A stretch of DNA of 64,000 bases from Bryobacter sp. CoA8 C33 (GCA_019931185.1 JAINDK010000030.1:1-64000), one strand, 5' to 3'; shown: positions 1-8,147, counted from the stretch's first letter. Program-made: numbers and translations. Notes: generated by a model not told the origin, from the sequence alone.

Positions 1-175
1 AGGAGCTGACTGAAAATGCTGGATACTTGAGCCATGGGCGGTTTCCTTGCGGGGTAGAGATGTGTTCTTGCAGGAACTTCTTTACACTAACAGCAGGCCG
101 CCCTCATGCTCGACTTAGGAAGCTAATTTGGACACGAGTGAGTAAGGGAAGTGAAGGGGGAGAGGATGGAGTGGG

Positions 176-210
176 AGCCGGGATCCGGTTTTTGGGCCTG
201 GATCCCGGCT
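176..210. terminator. Perfect 11-bp inverted repeat, possible bidirectional terminator
   Basis: The arms AGCCGGGATCC (176-186) and GGATCCCGGCT (200-210) are perfectly complementary around a 13-base loop. The repeat lies just downstream of the minus-strand Spy-like gene, whose stop is at 227. On the plus strand it is followed by a short T run, and on the minus strand there is none, so termination is only one reading. The remaining sequence from 1 to 226 shows no convincing gene. Confidence 0.45.
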
Positions 211-226
211 TTTGCGGGAGGGGAAT

Positions 227-664
227 TTAGGGATGGTGGCCGCGGGGGCCACGGCGGGCCTGGAGGGTATCGAGTTTGGTGCGCTGCTCGGGGGTGAGGA
301 TCTGGTAGAAGTCACGTTGGGCTTTAGCCGAGAGGGCGAGGGCCTGGCCTTCGAGGGCGGCGATCGAGGCGGCGCGCTGATCGATGACCGGGTTGGGGGC
401 ATTCGATTTGACGGCGGTTTGGAGGGCTTCGCGAGCGGCTTCGATTTGGCCGCGGGTAGATTCGCGGGCAGCCTCGGCGGCGGAGAAGAAAGCTTGGGCC
501 TGCTGCTTTTGGGAGTCGGAGAGCGCGAGGTAGCCGGAGAGAAAATCGAGGCGGCCGGCGGCATGGTGGCCATCGCCGTGGGGGCCGCCCTGGGGGGGCT
601 GGGCGAGAACCGGGAAGGCAAGGGCCGAGGCCAGAAGCAGAGTGAGGGTGGAAGATCGGGTCAT
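227..664 (-). CDS. Spy/CpxP-like periplasmic LTXXQ-motif protein
   Basis: This is a 145-residue protein with an N-terminal signal peptide (MTRSSTLTLLLASALAFPVLA) followed by a His/Gly-rich stretch and a helical body. The body carries two LTXXQ-type motifs, LSDSQ and LTPEQ, which are the hallmark of the Spy/CpxP family of periplasmic chaperones and metal or envelope-stress sensors. The start at 664 is chosen because AAGGA sits 7 bases upstream and because the signal peptide begins there; a longer reading frame upstream lacks these. The gene stands alone, divergent from the small lysine-rich gene at 885. Function beyond the family assignment is inference. Partner sensors or efflux pumps are not visible next to it. 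Confidence 0.75.
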   Translation of the reverse strand: MTRSSTLTLLLASALAFPVLAQPPQGGPHGDGHHAAGRLDFLSGYLALSDSQKQQAQAFFSAAEAARESTRGQIEAAREALQTAVKSNAPNPVIDQRAASIAALEGQALALSAKAQRDFYQILTPEQRTKLDTLQARRGPRGHHP

Positions 665-884
665 GGAAGTATCCTTTGTTTTTTGAGTTAGGAAGGGGAA
701 CCGTACGCTGCCCTTCTGTGGGGTAGGACGCAAGGGAGAGAGAGGGGGTAAGTAAAGAAGAGTGAAGGAGTGTAAAGGAAGGGAATAGACTTTAATCAAT
801 TCTTAAGGACACAGGAATATGAAAATCGGTAATATGCAAGCAGCGAGTGTGATATTCGCTGATTCCATAGGAGAAAAAGTACCA

Positions 885-1034
885 ATGAAAAAGTTTGCGT
901 CTTTGCTGCTCGCCCTGTCGCTCGTGACCGGCGTGGCCACCGTGTCCTTCGCTCAGGATGCTCCCAAGAAGGAAGAAAAGAAGAAAAAGAAGAAGAAGGA
1001 AGGCGGCGAGGAAAAGAAGAAGCCTGCTGCCTAG
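885..1034 (+). CDS. Tiny secreted lysine/glutamate-rich protein
   Basis: A 49-residue product consists of a clean signal peptide (MKKFASLLLALSLVTG..SFAQ) and a mature part of only about 24-26 residues that is almost entirely Lys and Glu, with two Gly and a few Ala and Pro. The start is supported by AGGAG about 11 bases upstream and by the signal-peptide pattern. A strong intrinsic terminator follows at 1061-1098, so the gene looks like a monocistronic transcript. I do not recognise a family. A strongly basic secreted peptide could bind polyanions such as nucleic acid, LPS or exopolysaccharide, but nothing in the context proves this. The composition is low-complexity, so database matches would be weak. 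Confidence 0.6.
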   Translation: MKKFASLLLALSLVTGVATVSFAQDAPKKEEKKKKKKKEGGEEKKKPAA

Positions 1035-1060
1035 GCTTCGGACCAGGTTTGCGATGAAAG

Positions 1061-1098
1061 ACGCCATCGGGCATCAAGAGGCTAGATGGCGTTTTTCT
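1061..1098 (+). terminator. Intrinsic terminator after the lysine-rich gene
   Basis: ACGCCATC (1061-1068) pairs perfectly with GATGGCGT (1085-1092) around a 16-base loop and is followed immediately by a T-rich run. It separates the small secreted gene from the arsenic operon. Confidence 0.8.
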
Positions 1099-1120
1099 TT
1101 TTTTGGGCGGGAAGAGGGCG

Positions 1121-1155
1121 TTGACAATTTCTGTATTTCTATTATTTTAGAAGTA
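1121..1155 (+). promoter_or_regulatory. arsR promoter with overlapping ArsR-type operator
   Basis: A consensus -35 TTGACA (1121-1126) is followed after 16 bases by TATTTT (1143-1148). An interrupted palindrome, TATTTCT (1134-1140) and AGAAGTA (1149-1155) with 8 bases between and one mismatch, covers the -10 box, as expected for autorepression by an ArsR-family dimer. The predicted transcription start falls at or within a few bases of the arsR ATG at 1155, so the mRNA may be leaderless. Confidence 0.6.
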
Positions 1156-1520
1156 TGGTGACGGCGAGGCCAGTTCAAAGCCAAAGCGGGAAGGAGACGG
1201 CGCGGTACGCGGAGATGTTCGCGGCACTGGGCTCGGCGGCGCGTCTGAGTGTTTTGCGGGCGCTGTTGCGGGCGCATCCGGGAGGGATGGTGGTAGGGGA
1301 GATACAGGGGGAAGTGGGTGTGGCAGGCTCGACGCTTTCGCATCATCTAGAGAAGCTGCGGGTGGAGGAGTTGATCACGGTGGAGCGGGAGTCGACGTTT
1401 TTGCGCTATCGGGCGAATACGGTGGTGCTTGAGGAATTACTGGGGTTTCTGCTGGCGGAGTGTTGCCAGGGGAGCCGGGCGGTGGAAGCGAAGGGTTTGA
1501 TTCAAATCTGTCAGGAGTGA
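1155..1520 (+). CDS. arsR: ArsR-family arsenic-responsive repressor
   Basis: A 121-residue winged-helix repressor of the ArsR/SmtB family. The recognition segment GSTLSHHLEKL (about 58-68) is typical. The canonical CXCXXC sensor in the helix before the HTH is absent. Instead Cys103-Cys104 and Cys119 lie near the C-terminus, resembling the C-terminal arsenite site known for the Acidithiobacillus ferrooxidans type of ArsR. It is the first gene of an operon with arsM, aqpS and arsC, so its job is very probably derepression of these genes by trivalent arsenic. The ATG at 1155 has no Shine-Dalgarno and overlaps the predicted transcription start. A later start would truncate the domain. Confidence 0.9.
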   Translation: MVTARPVQSQSGKETARYAEMFAALGSAARLSVLRALLRAHPGGMVVGEIQGEVGVAGSTLSHHLEKLRVEELITVERESTFLRYRANTVVLEELLGFLLAECCQGSRAVEAKGLIQICQE

Positions 1521-1525
1521 AAGCC

Positions 1526-2389
1526 ATGGAAATCAAGGAAATCGTAAAAGAGAAGTACGGGCAGGCAGCGCTGCGGGCGAGCCGGGGCGAGGGGAATGCG
1601 CAATGCGGGGCGAGCGGGTGCTGTGGGCCGGAGGCGGGGACGACGGAGATTTGGGATCCGATTACGGCGAACCTGTATGACGAGCAGCAGAAGCAGGGAG
1701 TGCCGGATGAGGCGATTCTGGCGTCGCTAGGGTGTGGGAACCCGACGGCGCTGGCGGCGCTGCACGAGGGGGAGGTGGTGCTCGATCTGGGTTCGGGCGG
1801 GGGGATTGACGTGTTGCTGTCGGCCCGGCGAGTGGGGGAGCGGGGCAAGGCTTATGGGCTGGACATGACCGATGAGATGCTGGCGCTGGCGCGGGCGAAC
1901 CAGAAGCGGGCGGGGGTGAAGAATGTGGAGTTTTTGAAGGGGGAGATCGAGGCGATACCTTTGCCGGACAACACGGTGGACGTGGTGATTTCCAATTGTG
2001 TGATCAATCTGTCGGCGGACAAGGATGCGGTATTGCGGGAGGCATTCCGGGTGTTGAAGCCGGGGGGCCGGTTTGCCGTGTCGGACGTGGTGGTGAGGGG
2101 GGAGGCACCGGCCGAGGTGAGGCGGAACATGGAGATGTGGGTGGGCTGCATCGCGGGGGCGCTGAGCGAGGAGGATTACCGGGCGAAGCTCAAGGCGGCG
2201 GGATTTGAAGGGATTGGAATCGAGCCGACGCGGGTGTATACGATCGAGGATGCGCGGCAGTTTCTAGCGGCGGAGGGAGTGGATGTGGACCGGATGGCGG
2301 CGGAGGTGGAAGGGAAGTTCATGAGCGCGTTTGTGCGGGCGGTGAAGCCGGCGGGGAGGAGCGGTTGTGGCCCGTCCTGTTGTTGCTGA
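1526..2389 (+). CDS. arsM: Arsenite S-adenosylmethionine methyltransferase
   Basis: A 287-residue ArsM that methylates As(III) using SAM, giving methylated and volatile arsenicals. The Rossmann SAM site VLDLGSGGG (about 85-93) and the three arsenic-binding cysteines typical of ArsM are present: Cys70 (SLGCGNP), Cys158 (SNCVINL) and Cys208 (GCIAGAL). An N-terminal CGASGCCGP cluster and a terminal CGPSCCC tail give additional thiols. The start at 1526 follows AGGAG with 8-base spacing, 6 bases after the arsR stop. The 3' end overlaps the aqpS start by 23 bases, which suggests translational coupling. Confidence 0.95.
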   Translation: MEIKEIVKEKYGQAALRASRGEGNAQCGASGCCGPEAGTTEIWDPITANLYDEQQKQGVPDEAILASLGCGNPTALAALHEGEVVLDLGSGGGIDVLLSARRVGERGKAYGLDMTDEMLALARANQKRAGVKNVEFLKGEIEAIPLPDNTVDVVISNCVINLSADKDAVLREAFRVLKPGGRFAVSDVVVRGEAPAEVRRNMEMWVGCIAGALSEEDYRAKLKAAGFEGIGIEPTRVYTIEDARQFLAAEGVDVDRMAAEVEGKFMSAFVRAVKPAGRSGCGPSCCC

Positions 2390-3005
2390 GGGGGTAGCGA
2401 CGGGACTGCTGCTGGCGGGGGTGGTGGGCTCGGGGATCATGGCTGAGCGGCTGGCGGGGGGCAACGGCGCGGTGGCGCTGCTGGGGAATGCATTGGCGAC
2501 GGGGGCGTTATTGCTCGCGTTGATCCTGAGCTTTGGTCCGCTTTCGGGGGCGCATCTGAACCCGCTGGTGACGGCGATGGAATGGTGGGGCGGGAAGATG
2601 AGCGGGGGCCAGGCGCTCGGGTATGTAGCGGCGCAGGTGGTGGGGGCCGTGGGAGGAGTGGTACTGGCGGAAGTGATGTTTGAGGCGCCGGTGCTGGCCT
2701 GGTCGGGACAGGGGCGAAGCGGGTGGGGGCAGTGGACGGGGGAAGTGGTGGCGAGCTTTGGGTTGTTGAGCGTGATCCGGGGCACGAGTGGGCGGGAGGC
2801 GGGCGGGACGCCGGTGGCAGTGGCGGCCTATATTGTGGGGGCTTATTGGTTCACGTCGTCGACATCCTTCGCGAACCCGGCGGCTACGCTCGCGCGGAGC
2901 CTGACGGACAGCTACGCGGGGATCGCGCCGGGAGACATCTTGGGGTTTGTGGCGGCGCAACTGGCGGGGGCGGCGCTGGCGATCATTTTTTGGAGGGAAG
3001 CATGA
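2367..3005 (+). CDS. aqpS: AqpS-like aquaglyceroporin (MIP family), arsenite efflux channel
   Basis: A 212-residue MIP-family channel with about six membrane segments. The first NPA box reads NPL (in GAHLNPLVT) and the second reads NPA (in SFANPAATLARS), without the Arg that normally follows NPA. That pattern resembles the AqpS subgroup found in ars operons of rhizobia, which lets arsenite made by ArsC leave the cell down its gradient. No ArsB or Acr3 pump is present, so this channel is the only visible exit route. Translation starts at GTG 2367, preceded by GGAGGAG with 5-base spacing, inside the last codons of arsM. The gene ends with a 4-base overlap into arsC. Confidence 0.88.
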   Translation: MARPVVAEGVATGLLLAGVVGSGIMAERLAGGNGAVALLGNALATGALLLALILSFGPLSGAHLNPLVTAMEWWGGKMSGGQALGYVAAQVVGAVGGVVLAEVMFEAPVLAWSGQGRSGWGQWTGEVVASFGLLSVIRGTSGREAGGTPVAVAAYIVGAYWFTSSTSFANPAATLARSLTDSYAGIAPGDILGFVAAQLAGAALAIIFWREA

Positions 3006-3427
3006 GGAGGAATAAGCGGGTATTGATTCTGTGCACAGCGAATTCGGCGCGGAGCCAAATGGGGGAGGGGTTGTTGCGGGCGATCGGCGGCGGGCGGATC
3101 GAAGTGGAGAGCGCGGGGGCGCGGCCGACGCGTGTGAGGGAGGAGGCGACCGCGGTGATGCAGGAGTTGGGGATTGACCTGGGGGGACACCGGTCGAAGA
3201 GTGTGGATGAGTTCGCGGGGCAGGAGTTTGATGTGGTGTTGACGGTGTGCGACAACGCGCGGGATGCCTGTCCGGTGTTTGCGGGGGCGAAGCGGGTAGT
3301 GCACCGGGCGTTTGCGGACCCGGCGGGGCAGGAGGGGAGCTGGGAGGAGCGGCTGGCCGCGTTCCGGGTGGTACGGGACGAGATGGCGGGATATCTGAGG
3401 GAGCTGGCCAGGGAGCTAGAGCAGTGA
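3002..3427 (+). CDS. arsC: Arsenate reductase, low-molecular-weight phosphatase (thioredoxin) type
   Basis: A 141-residue ArsC of the LMW-PTPase fold. The catalytic loop CTANSARS starts at Cys11, and Cys83 and Cys90 (VCDNARDACPVF) match the three-cysteine relay known in pI258 ArsC (Cys10, 82, 89). It reduces As(V) to As(III), feeding both the methyltransferase and the channel encoded upstream. The start ATG at 3002 overlaps the aqpS stop. The 3' end overlaps the convergent manC gene by 12 bases. Confidence 0.95.
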   Translation: MRRNKRVLILCTANSARSQMGEGLLRAIGGGRIEVESAGARPTRVREEATAVMQELGIDLGGHRSKSVDEFAGQEFDVVLTVCDNARDACPVFAGAKRVVHRAFADPAGQEGSWEERLAAFRVVRDEMAGYLRELARELEQ

Positions 3428-4513
3428 TTCGCGGCGTTGTTTCTCGAGGAGTTTGACGAGTTTGCCGACGTTTTGGGCCTGATCGCGGTCGAGGACGAGG
3501 AGGGCGTCGGGAGTGTCGACGACGATGAGGTTCTTGACGCCGAGCAGGGCGACGAGTTTACCGGGGGCATCGACGTAGCTGCCGGAGGAATCCTCAAAGA
3601 GGGCATCGGTGCGGGCGGCATTGCCGGAGGCATCGTGCTTTTGGAGTTCGTAGACGGCGCTCCAGGAGCCGACATCATTCCAGCCGAATTCCGGGGCGGG
3701 GACGCCGACGATGGATTTTTCTTTTTCGAGGACGGCGTAGTCGATGGAGATGTCCTCGCAGAGGGGGAAGACGCGGGCGAGCTCGGAGTGGAAATCGGAG
3801 TTGAGAAAGGGGGGTAAGCCGCGGATGAGCTTGGCGGTTTTGGGCAGGTGGGTATCGAGCGCCTCGAGGAGGCGGGAGGCCTGCCAGAAGAACATGCCGG
3901 CATTCCAGTAGTAGTTGCCGGACTTGAAGAATTTCTTAGCGGTGAGGAGGTCGGGTTTTTCGCGGAAGCGGGAGACGGGGACGGGTTCGAGGGAGCCGAA
4001 GGCGGTCTTTTTTGGGAACTCGATGTAGCCGAAGCCGGTTTCGGGGTAGCGGGGTTTGATGCCGAGGACGACCATTTCGCCCTGGCTGGCGGCACGGAAG
4101 GCGGGGCGGACGGCGCGGAGGTAGATGGCGGGGCGGGTGATGAGGTGGTCAGCGGGGAAGATGCCGAGCACGGCATGGGGGTCGAGGGAATGGAGCATGT
4201 GGCAGGCGAGACCGATGGCGGGGGCGGTGTTGCGCTGCGCGGGTTCGGCGATGATCTGGCGTTGAGGGACCTCGGGGAGTTGGCGAGCGATTTCGTCGCG
4301 GAGGTGGTCGTTGGTGAGGATCCAGATGCGCTCGGGAGGGAGGAGGGGGCGGAGGCGGTCGACGGTTTGCTGGATGAGGCTGCGTTCGCCGAAGAAGTTG
4401 AGGACCTGCTTGGCGCGGGCTTTGCGGCTGCGGGGCCAGAAGCGGGTGCCGCGGCCGCCGGCGAGGATGAGCCCGTAATAGTTGGTGCGGGGCGTGGTGG
4501 AAACCATGAGCAT
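3416..4513 (-). CDS. manC: Mannose-1-phosphate guanylyltransferase
   Basis: A 365-residue nucleotidyltransferase that makes GDP-mannose from mannose-1-phosphate and GTP. The pyrophosphorylase signature LILAGGRGTRFWPRSR lies at about residues 15-30. EPAQRNTAPAIG and FREKP follow in the order usual for the family, and there is no fused isomerase domain. The start lies 4 bases downstream of the lepB stop, so it is probably the last gene of the long minus-strand transcript from ffh or rpsP. GDP-mannose feeds exopolysaccharide, LPS or glycoprotein synthesis. Confidence 0.93.
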   Translation of the reverse strand: MLMVSTTPRTNYYGLILAGGRGTRFWPRSRKARAKQVLNFFGERSLIQQTVDRLRPLLPPERIWILTNDHLRDEIARQLPEVPQRQIIAEPAQRNTAPAIGLACHMLHSLDPHAVLGIFPADHLITRPAIYLRAVRPAFRAASQGEMVVLGIKPRYPETGFGYIEFPKKTAFGSLEPVPVSRFREKPDLLTAKKFFKSGNYYWNAGMFFWQASRLLEALDTHLPKTAKLIRGLPPFLNSDFHSELARVFPLCEDISIDYAVLEKEKSIVGVPAPEFGWNDVGSWSAVYELQKHDASGNAARTDALFEDSSGSYVDAPGKLVALLGVKNLIVVDTPDALLVLDRDQAQNVGKLVKLLEKQRRESLL

Positions 4514-4517
4514 GGGT

Positions 4518-5354
4518 TTATTGAAGGGGATAGCCGCGGATCAACTGAAAGGTGCGGCTCCAGCGGGTTTTGGAGAAGAAGTTGAGGGCGAGGTCCTGGA
4601 GGTGTTCGGGATTGATGGGGCTGCCGGCGAGGCGGTCGGTGGAGGACTCGTAGGACCAATAGATGATGAGGGGCTTACCAATGATATTTTCGCGGGAGAC
4701 GAAGCCCCAGTAGCGGCTGTCGAGGGAAGAGTCGCGATTGTCGCCCATGGCGAAGATGGAGTTGGGGGGGACGACGACTTCGCTGATTTCCTCGCCGTTG
4801 GCGCTGTAGCGGCGGACGTGTTTGTTGAGCATCTCTTCGGCGCCGGGGTAGACGCGCATGTTGGGCTCGGAGGGGAAGTTATCGCGGTAGGAATCGAAGT
4901 AATCGGTCTTGTGGTACTTGTAAGGCTCCTGAACGGGCTTGCCGTTGAGCATGAGCTGCTTATTGACAACGCGGATGCGGTCGCCGGGGACGCCGATGGC
5001 GCGTTTGACGAAGGTTTGGCGGATGTCTTCGGGGTAGCGGAAGACGATGATATCGCCGCGCTGGACGTCCTGGTAAGGGAGGAGAAATTTGGAGAGGGGG
5101 CCCTTGGGCGAATAGGTGAGTTTGTCGACGAGGAGGTGGTCGCCGATAAGAAGGGTATCCTCCATGGAGCCGGTAGGGATGACGAAGGCCTGAACGAGGG
5201 AAGTGGTGGCGAACAGGAGCAGAAGGATGGTGACGGTCCACTCGGCGATGGTGCCGCGCTGGGTCTCGGCGAGGCGGAGACGGGCGGCATTCCAGCGGGC
5301 GAGGAGGCTGGCGGGGGAGGCGGAAGGGGAGGGTGGCGTGTTGGAAGTGCTCAC
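4518..5354 (-). CDS. lepB: Signal peptidase I
   Basis: A 278-residue inner-membrane serine protease that removes Sec/Tat signal peptides. One N-terminal membrane segment (about 37-58) precedes PTGSMEDTL with catalytic Ser63 and the general-base lysine in FVKRAIG (Lys117). The family box GDNRDSSLDSRYWG sits near residues 206-219. It lies between a small membrane-protein gene and manC within the ribosome-associated operon, a common neighbourhood of lepB with rnhB. Confidence 0.96.
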   Translation of the reverse strand: MSTSNTPPSPSASPASLLARWNAARLRLAETQRGTIAEWTVTILLLLFATTSLVQAFVIPTGSMEDTLLIGDHLLVDKLTYSPKGPLSKFLLPYQDVQRGDIIVFRYPEDIRQTFVKRAIGVPGDRIRVVNKQLMLNGKPVQEPYKYHKTDYFDSYRDNFPSEPNMRVYPGAEEMLNKHVRRYSANGEEISEVVVPPNSIFAMGDNRDSSLDSRYWGFVSRENIIGKPLIIYWSYESSTDRLAGSPINPEHLQDLALNFFSKTRWSRTFQLIRGYPLQ

Positions 5355-5367
5355 GGAAACTTACTCT

Positions 5368-5649
5368 CTAGTCATTATCGTGGATTGGAGGGGTGTTTGG
5401 CCCGGAGAAACGGCGGAGGCGGAAAGCCTCGAGGACGCTGATGTAGATATTGATGATGCCGATGCCGGAGATGGCGCCGCGGAAGTAGGGATTCAGCCAG
5501 AACAGGCCCCATTCGGGGCTGAAGTTAGCGAGGTAATTGGGCTTCCAGTAATCGCTCCAGGGGAAAAAGAGGAGGAAGAGGCCGATCTCGAAACAGAGGA
5601 CGACGTAGAGGACAGCGGAGAGTTTGTGATACCAGCGGTAGTACGTCAT
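5368..5649 (-). CDS. Small two-segment membrane protein, unknown
   Basis: A 93-residue protein with two hydrophobic segments (about 10-30 and 57-75) separated by an aromatic-rich loop. I do not recognise the family. Its ATG overlaps the rnhB stop by 4 bases and it ends 13 bases before lepB, so it is cotranscribed and probably translationally coupled. The location between rnhB and lepB may indicate a membrane role but no function can be assigned. Confidence 0.75.
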   Translation of the reverse strand: MTYYRWYHKLSAVLYVVLCFEIGLFLLFFPWSDYWKPNYLANFSPEWGLFWLNPYFRGAISGIGIINIYISVLEAFRLRRFSGPNTPPIHDND

Positions 5650-6269
5650 GGCCGGGACTCGCGGGCTCTGATTATCTCGCGGACTGGGGCGAAGGTGGCG
5701 CGGTGCTGGGGAGTGGGCCCATGCTGGCGGAGGGCGGCGAGGTGTGCGGCGGTGCCATAGCCTTTATTGGAGTCGAGGTGAAAGAAGGGGTAGCGGCGGG
5801 CGAAGGCATCGAGGAGGCGGTCGCGTTCGACTTTGGCGAGGATGGACGCGGCGGCGATGGAGCGGGAGAGGGCATCGCCCTTGATGAGGGGAAATTGGGG
5901 CAAGGGAGAGGGAATGCGGATGGCATCGATGAGGAGGGCATCGGCGGGGGGATCGAGGGTGGAGACGGCGCGGAGCATGGCGAGGCGGCTGGCTTCGAGG
6001 ATATTGATGCGGGCAATTTCGGCGACGCTGGCAAAGCCGAAAGCCCAGGAGATGGCTTCGGCCTTGATCCGGGCGGCGAGGCGGAGGCGCTCGGGAGCGG
6101 GGATGATTTTGGAATCGCGAAGGCCGGCAATGGAGCAATCGAGAGGGAGCACGACGGCGGCGGCGGTGACGGGGCCAAACAGGCACCCACGGCCGGCTTC
6201 ATCTACGCCGGCCGGAGCAAGAAAACCGAGAGCCCGCAGGCGGGCTTCGTTGTCAAAGGTGCAAGCCAA
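5646..6269 (-). CDS. rnhB: Ribonuclease HII
   Basis: A 207-residue RNase HII that cuts RNA in RNA-DNA hybrids and at misincorporated ribonucleotides. The motif GVDEAGRG contains catalytic Asp23 and Glu24. DALLIDA and SRSIAAASILAKVERD follow in family order. The likely start is TTG at 6269, because no ATG or GTG lies between it and the catalytic motif at a suitable distance. It follows rplS by 18 bases and overlaps the next gene by 4. Confidence 0.94.
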   Translation of the reverse strand: MACTFDNEARLRALGFLAPAGVDEAGRGCLFGPVTAAAVVLPLDCSIAGLRDSKIIPAPERLRLAARIKAEAISWAFGFASVAEIARINILEASRLAMLRAVSTLDPPADALLIDAIRIPSPLPQFPLIKGDALSRSIAAASILAKVERDRLLDAFARRYPFFHLDSNKGYGTAAHLAALRQHGPTPQHRATFAPVREIIRARESRP

Positions 6270-6287
6270 GAGTGGCGCTCGAGGAAG

Positions 6288-6635
6288 CTAGACGCGTTCC
6301 TTGAGGCGGGCAGCCTTGCCCTTGAGACCGCGGAGATAGTAGAGCTTGGCGCGGCGGACGCGACCGGTGCGGACGAGCTCGATCTTGTCGATAACGGGGG
6401 CGTTAATGGGGAAGATGCGTTCGACACCGGTGCCGAAAGTCATCTTGCGGACGACGATGTTTTCGCCAAGGCCGGTGTTTTTGCGGGCGATGAGGACGCC
6501 TTCGAAAGCCTGGGTGCGTTCCTTGTCGCCTTCCTTGATCTTGACGTGGACACGGAGGGTGTCACCGATGCGGAAGTCGGGGTGATCGGTGCGCTTGTAT
6601 TTGTTGTAGACCTTGGTCAGAGCCGGGTGGTTCAT
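6288..6635 (-). CDS. rplS: 50S ribosomal protein L19
   Basis: A 115-residue L19 from the 30S-50S interface. The conserved block [13 protein letters not shown], the segment [11 protein letters not shown], and the C-terminal [14 protein letters not shown] are all present. The start at 6635 gives the usual length; the frame stays open upstream, but that part overlaps trmD in another frame. It lies 19 bases downstream of trmD in the conserved rpsP-rimM-trmD-rplS arrangement. Confidence 0.96.
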   Translation of the reverse strand: MNHPALTKVYNKYKRTDHPDFRIGDTLRVHVKIKEGDKERTQAFEGVLIARKNTGLGENIVVRKMTFGTGVERIFPINAPVIDKIELVRTGRVRRAKLYYLRGLKGKAARLKERV

Positions 6636-6654
6636 ATAGTTTCGATAGCCTCTT

Positions 6655-7383
6655 TCATGAGTCCCGCCGGGAGAGGTCGGGACGATTTTTTTGGCGTTTG
6701 GCGAGGGCTTGAGCCGCGCGCCAGCGCCGGATTTCGGCGTGATTGCCCTGGAGTAGAACTTCGGGAACACGCCAGCCGTTGAAGTCCGCCGGTCTGGTGT
6801 AATGCGGACAATCCAGCAGGAGTTGGCCGTCGCCGTCAGAGACGGAGAAGGACTCGAATTGCGAGGATGCTTCGTTGCCGAGCACGCCGGGAACGAGCCT
6901 CGCGACCGCGTCGACCACGAGGGCGGCTGGGAGTTCGCCGCCGGAGAGAACAAAGTCTCCGATGGATAACTCTTCGTCGACCAAGTGACCGGTGATACGC
7001 TCATCCACGCCTTCGTAACGGCCGCAGAGGAGCAGAACCTCATCGTAATCGAGCAGGGCGCGGGCTTTGGCCTGGTGAAAGCGGGGGCCTTGCGCGGAGA
7101 GCAGGATGACGCGAGTATTGCCATGGTTGCCTTCTTCGGGCGGGGAGAAGCGGGAGGGCAGGATGGACTGGAGAGCGCGGAAGACGGGTTCGACTTTGAG
7201 CACCATGCCTTCGCCGCCGCCGAAAGGGCGGTCGTCGACGGTCTGATGGCGGTCAACAGCCCAATCGCGGAGGTTGTGAACGCGAATGCCGATGCGGCCG
7301 GCCTCCACCGCTTTGGGGACCACGCCGTATTTGAGCGGGCCATCGAAGAAGGAAGGAAAAATCGTAAGGATGTGAAAGATCAT
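6655..7383 (-). CDS. trmD: tRNA (guanine-N1)-methyltransferase
   Basis: A 242-residue TrmD that forms m1G37 next to the anticodon of several tRNAs, preventing frameshifts. The trefoil-knot SAM site is visible as [12 protein letters not shown] and [12 protein letters not shown]. The start ATG at 7383 overlaps the rimM stop by 4 bases and gives the standard N-terminus [10 protein letters not shown]. An in-frame extension upstream lies inside rimM and is rejected. Confidence 0.96.
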   Translation of the reverse strand: MIFHILTIFPSFFDGPLKYGVVPKAVEAGRIGIRVHNLRDWAVDRHQTVDDRPFGGGEGMVLKVEPVFRALQSILPSRFSPPEEGNHGNTRVILLSAQGPRFHQAKARALLDYDEVLLLCGRYEGVDERITGHLVDEELSIGDFVLSGGELPAALVVDAVARLVPGVLGNEASSQFESFSVSDGDGQLLLDCPHYTRPADFNGWRVPEVLLQGNHAEIRRWRAAQALAKRQKNRPDLSRRDS

Positions 7384-7904
7384 GGCTGGTTGACCTCGAG
7401 GAGGCCCTCGGGGAGGTCGGCTACCAACCGTTTGTGTGCGAAATCCTGAACGGGGAAAAGAGCGGGGACCCAAGGGATGAGTGCATCACCGGGGTCGAGG
7501 ACGAGCCAGACGAGATCGCCTTGCTCGAGGATGTCCCGCACGCTGCCGAGCAGGAGGTTCGCATTATCAAAGACCTGGCAACCGATGAGGTCGCTGAAAA
7601 ACACTTCTCCGGGACGGGGGGCGCGACGCTGACTGAAGGGGATGCAGAGGTCGGCACCCGCCAGGGTTTCAGCCTCCGAGATCGAATCGATGCCGGAGAG
7701 TTTGACGACGGCCTTGTCCTGGTGGAGCCAGGCGTTGTCGATGGTGAACTCGCGGGGGGAAAGGCCGGGAGCGGCAAAGACGGAAACGCCGGGGACTTCA
7801 CGCAACCGGTCGATGGAGGAGGTGAGGAGATCGACGATGACTTCGCCTTTATTGCCGCGAGGCTTTAGGACGGTAGCGAGGGTCAACCAGCCTTCCGGAA
7901 CCAT
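7380..7904 (-). CDS. rimM: 16S rRNA processing protein RimM
   Basis: A 174-residue two-domain factor for 30S maturation that binds S19. The N-terminal RimM domain contains TVLKPRGNKGEV, and the C-terminal PRC-like barrel ends with DLPEGLLEV. It lies between khpA and trmD, 12 bases after khpA, and shares a 4-base overlap with trmD. Confidence 0.94.
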   Translation of the reverse strand: MVPEGWLTLATVLKPRGNKGEVIVDLLTSSIDRLREVPGVSVFAAPGLSPREFTIDNAWLHQDKAVVKLSGIDSISEAETLAGADLCIPFSQRRAPRPGEVFFSDLIGCQVFDNANLLLGSVRDILEQGDLVWLVLDPGDALIPWVPALFPVQDFAHKRLVADLPEGLLEVNQP

Positions 7905-7916
7905 CGGGGACCGGGT

Positions 7917-8147
7917 TTATTCTAGGATCGAGAGCTCGAAGCGGCGATTTTGCTTCATGCCGGCGGCGCCAAGCAAAGTGCGGATGCAACGAGCGGTACG
8001 ACCCTGTTTACCAATAATTTTGCCAATGTCCTCGGGGGCGACACGCAACTCGAGAACGGTGACGCGTTCGCCTTCGACTTCCTTGACGGAGACGGAATCG
8101 GGCGCATCAACAAGCGCCTTGGCGATCTCTTCCACTAAATCTTTCAT
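7917..8147 (-). CDS. khpA: KH-domain RNA-binding protein KhpA
   Basis: A 76-residue single KH domain with the RNA-binding GKQG loop in [15 protein letters not shown]. Proteins of this type sit between rpsP and rimM in many genomes and in Gram-positive bacteria act with KhpB/Jag on small RNAs and cell division. Here position and size match exactly. No khpB is in the window. Confidence 0.92.
   Translation of the reverse strand: MKDLVEEIAKALVDAPDSVSVKEVEGERVTVLELRVAPEDIGKIIGKQGRTARCIRTLLGAAGMKQNRRFELSILE

Noticed and set aside
27-230. Small plus-strand frame at the window start
   Set aside because: No ribosome-binding site, no recognisable composition, runs through the inverted repeat at 176-210.
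2983-4659. Long open frame of 558 codons on the minus strand across arsC, manC and lepB
   Set aside because: It is antisense or out of frame with manC and lepB, has Ser/Pro-rich low-complexity translation and no recognisable domain. It is a product of GC-rich codon bias.
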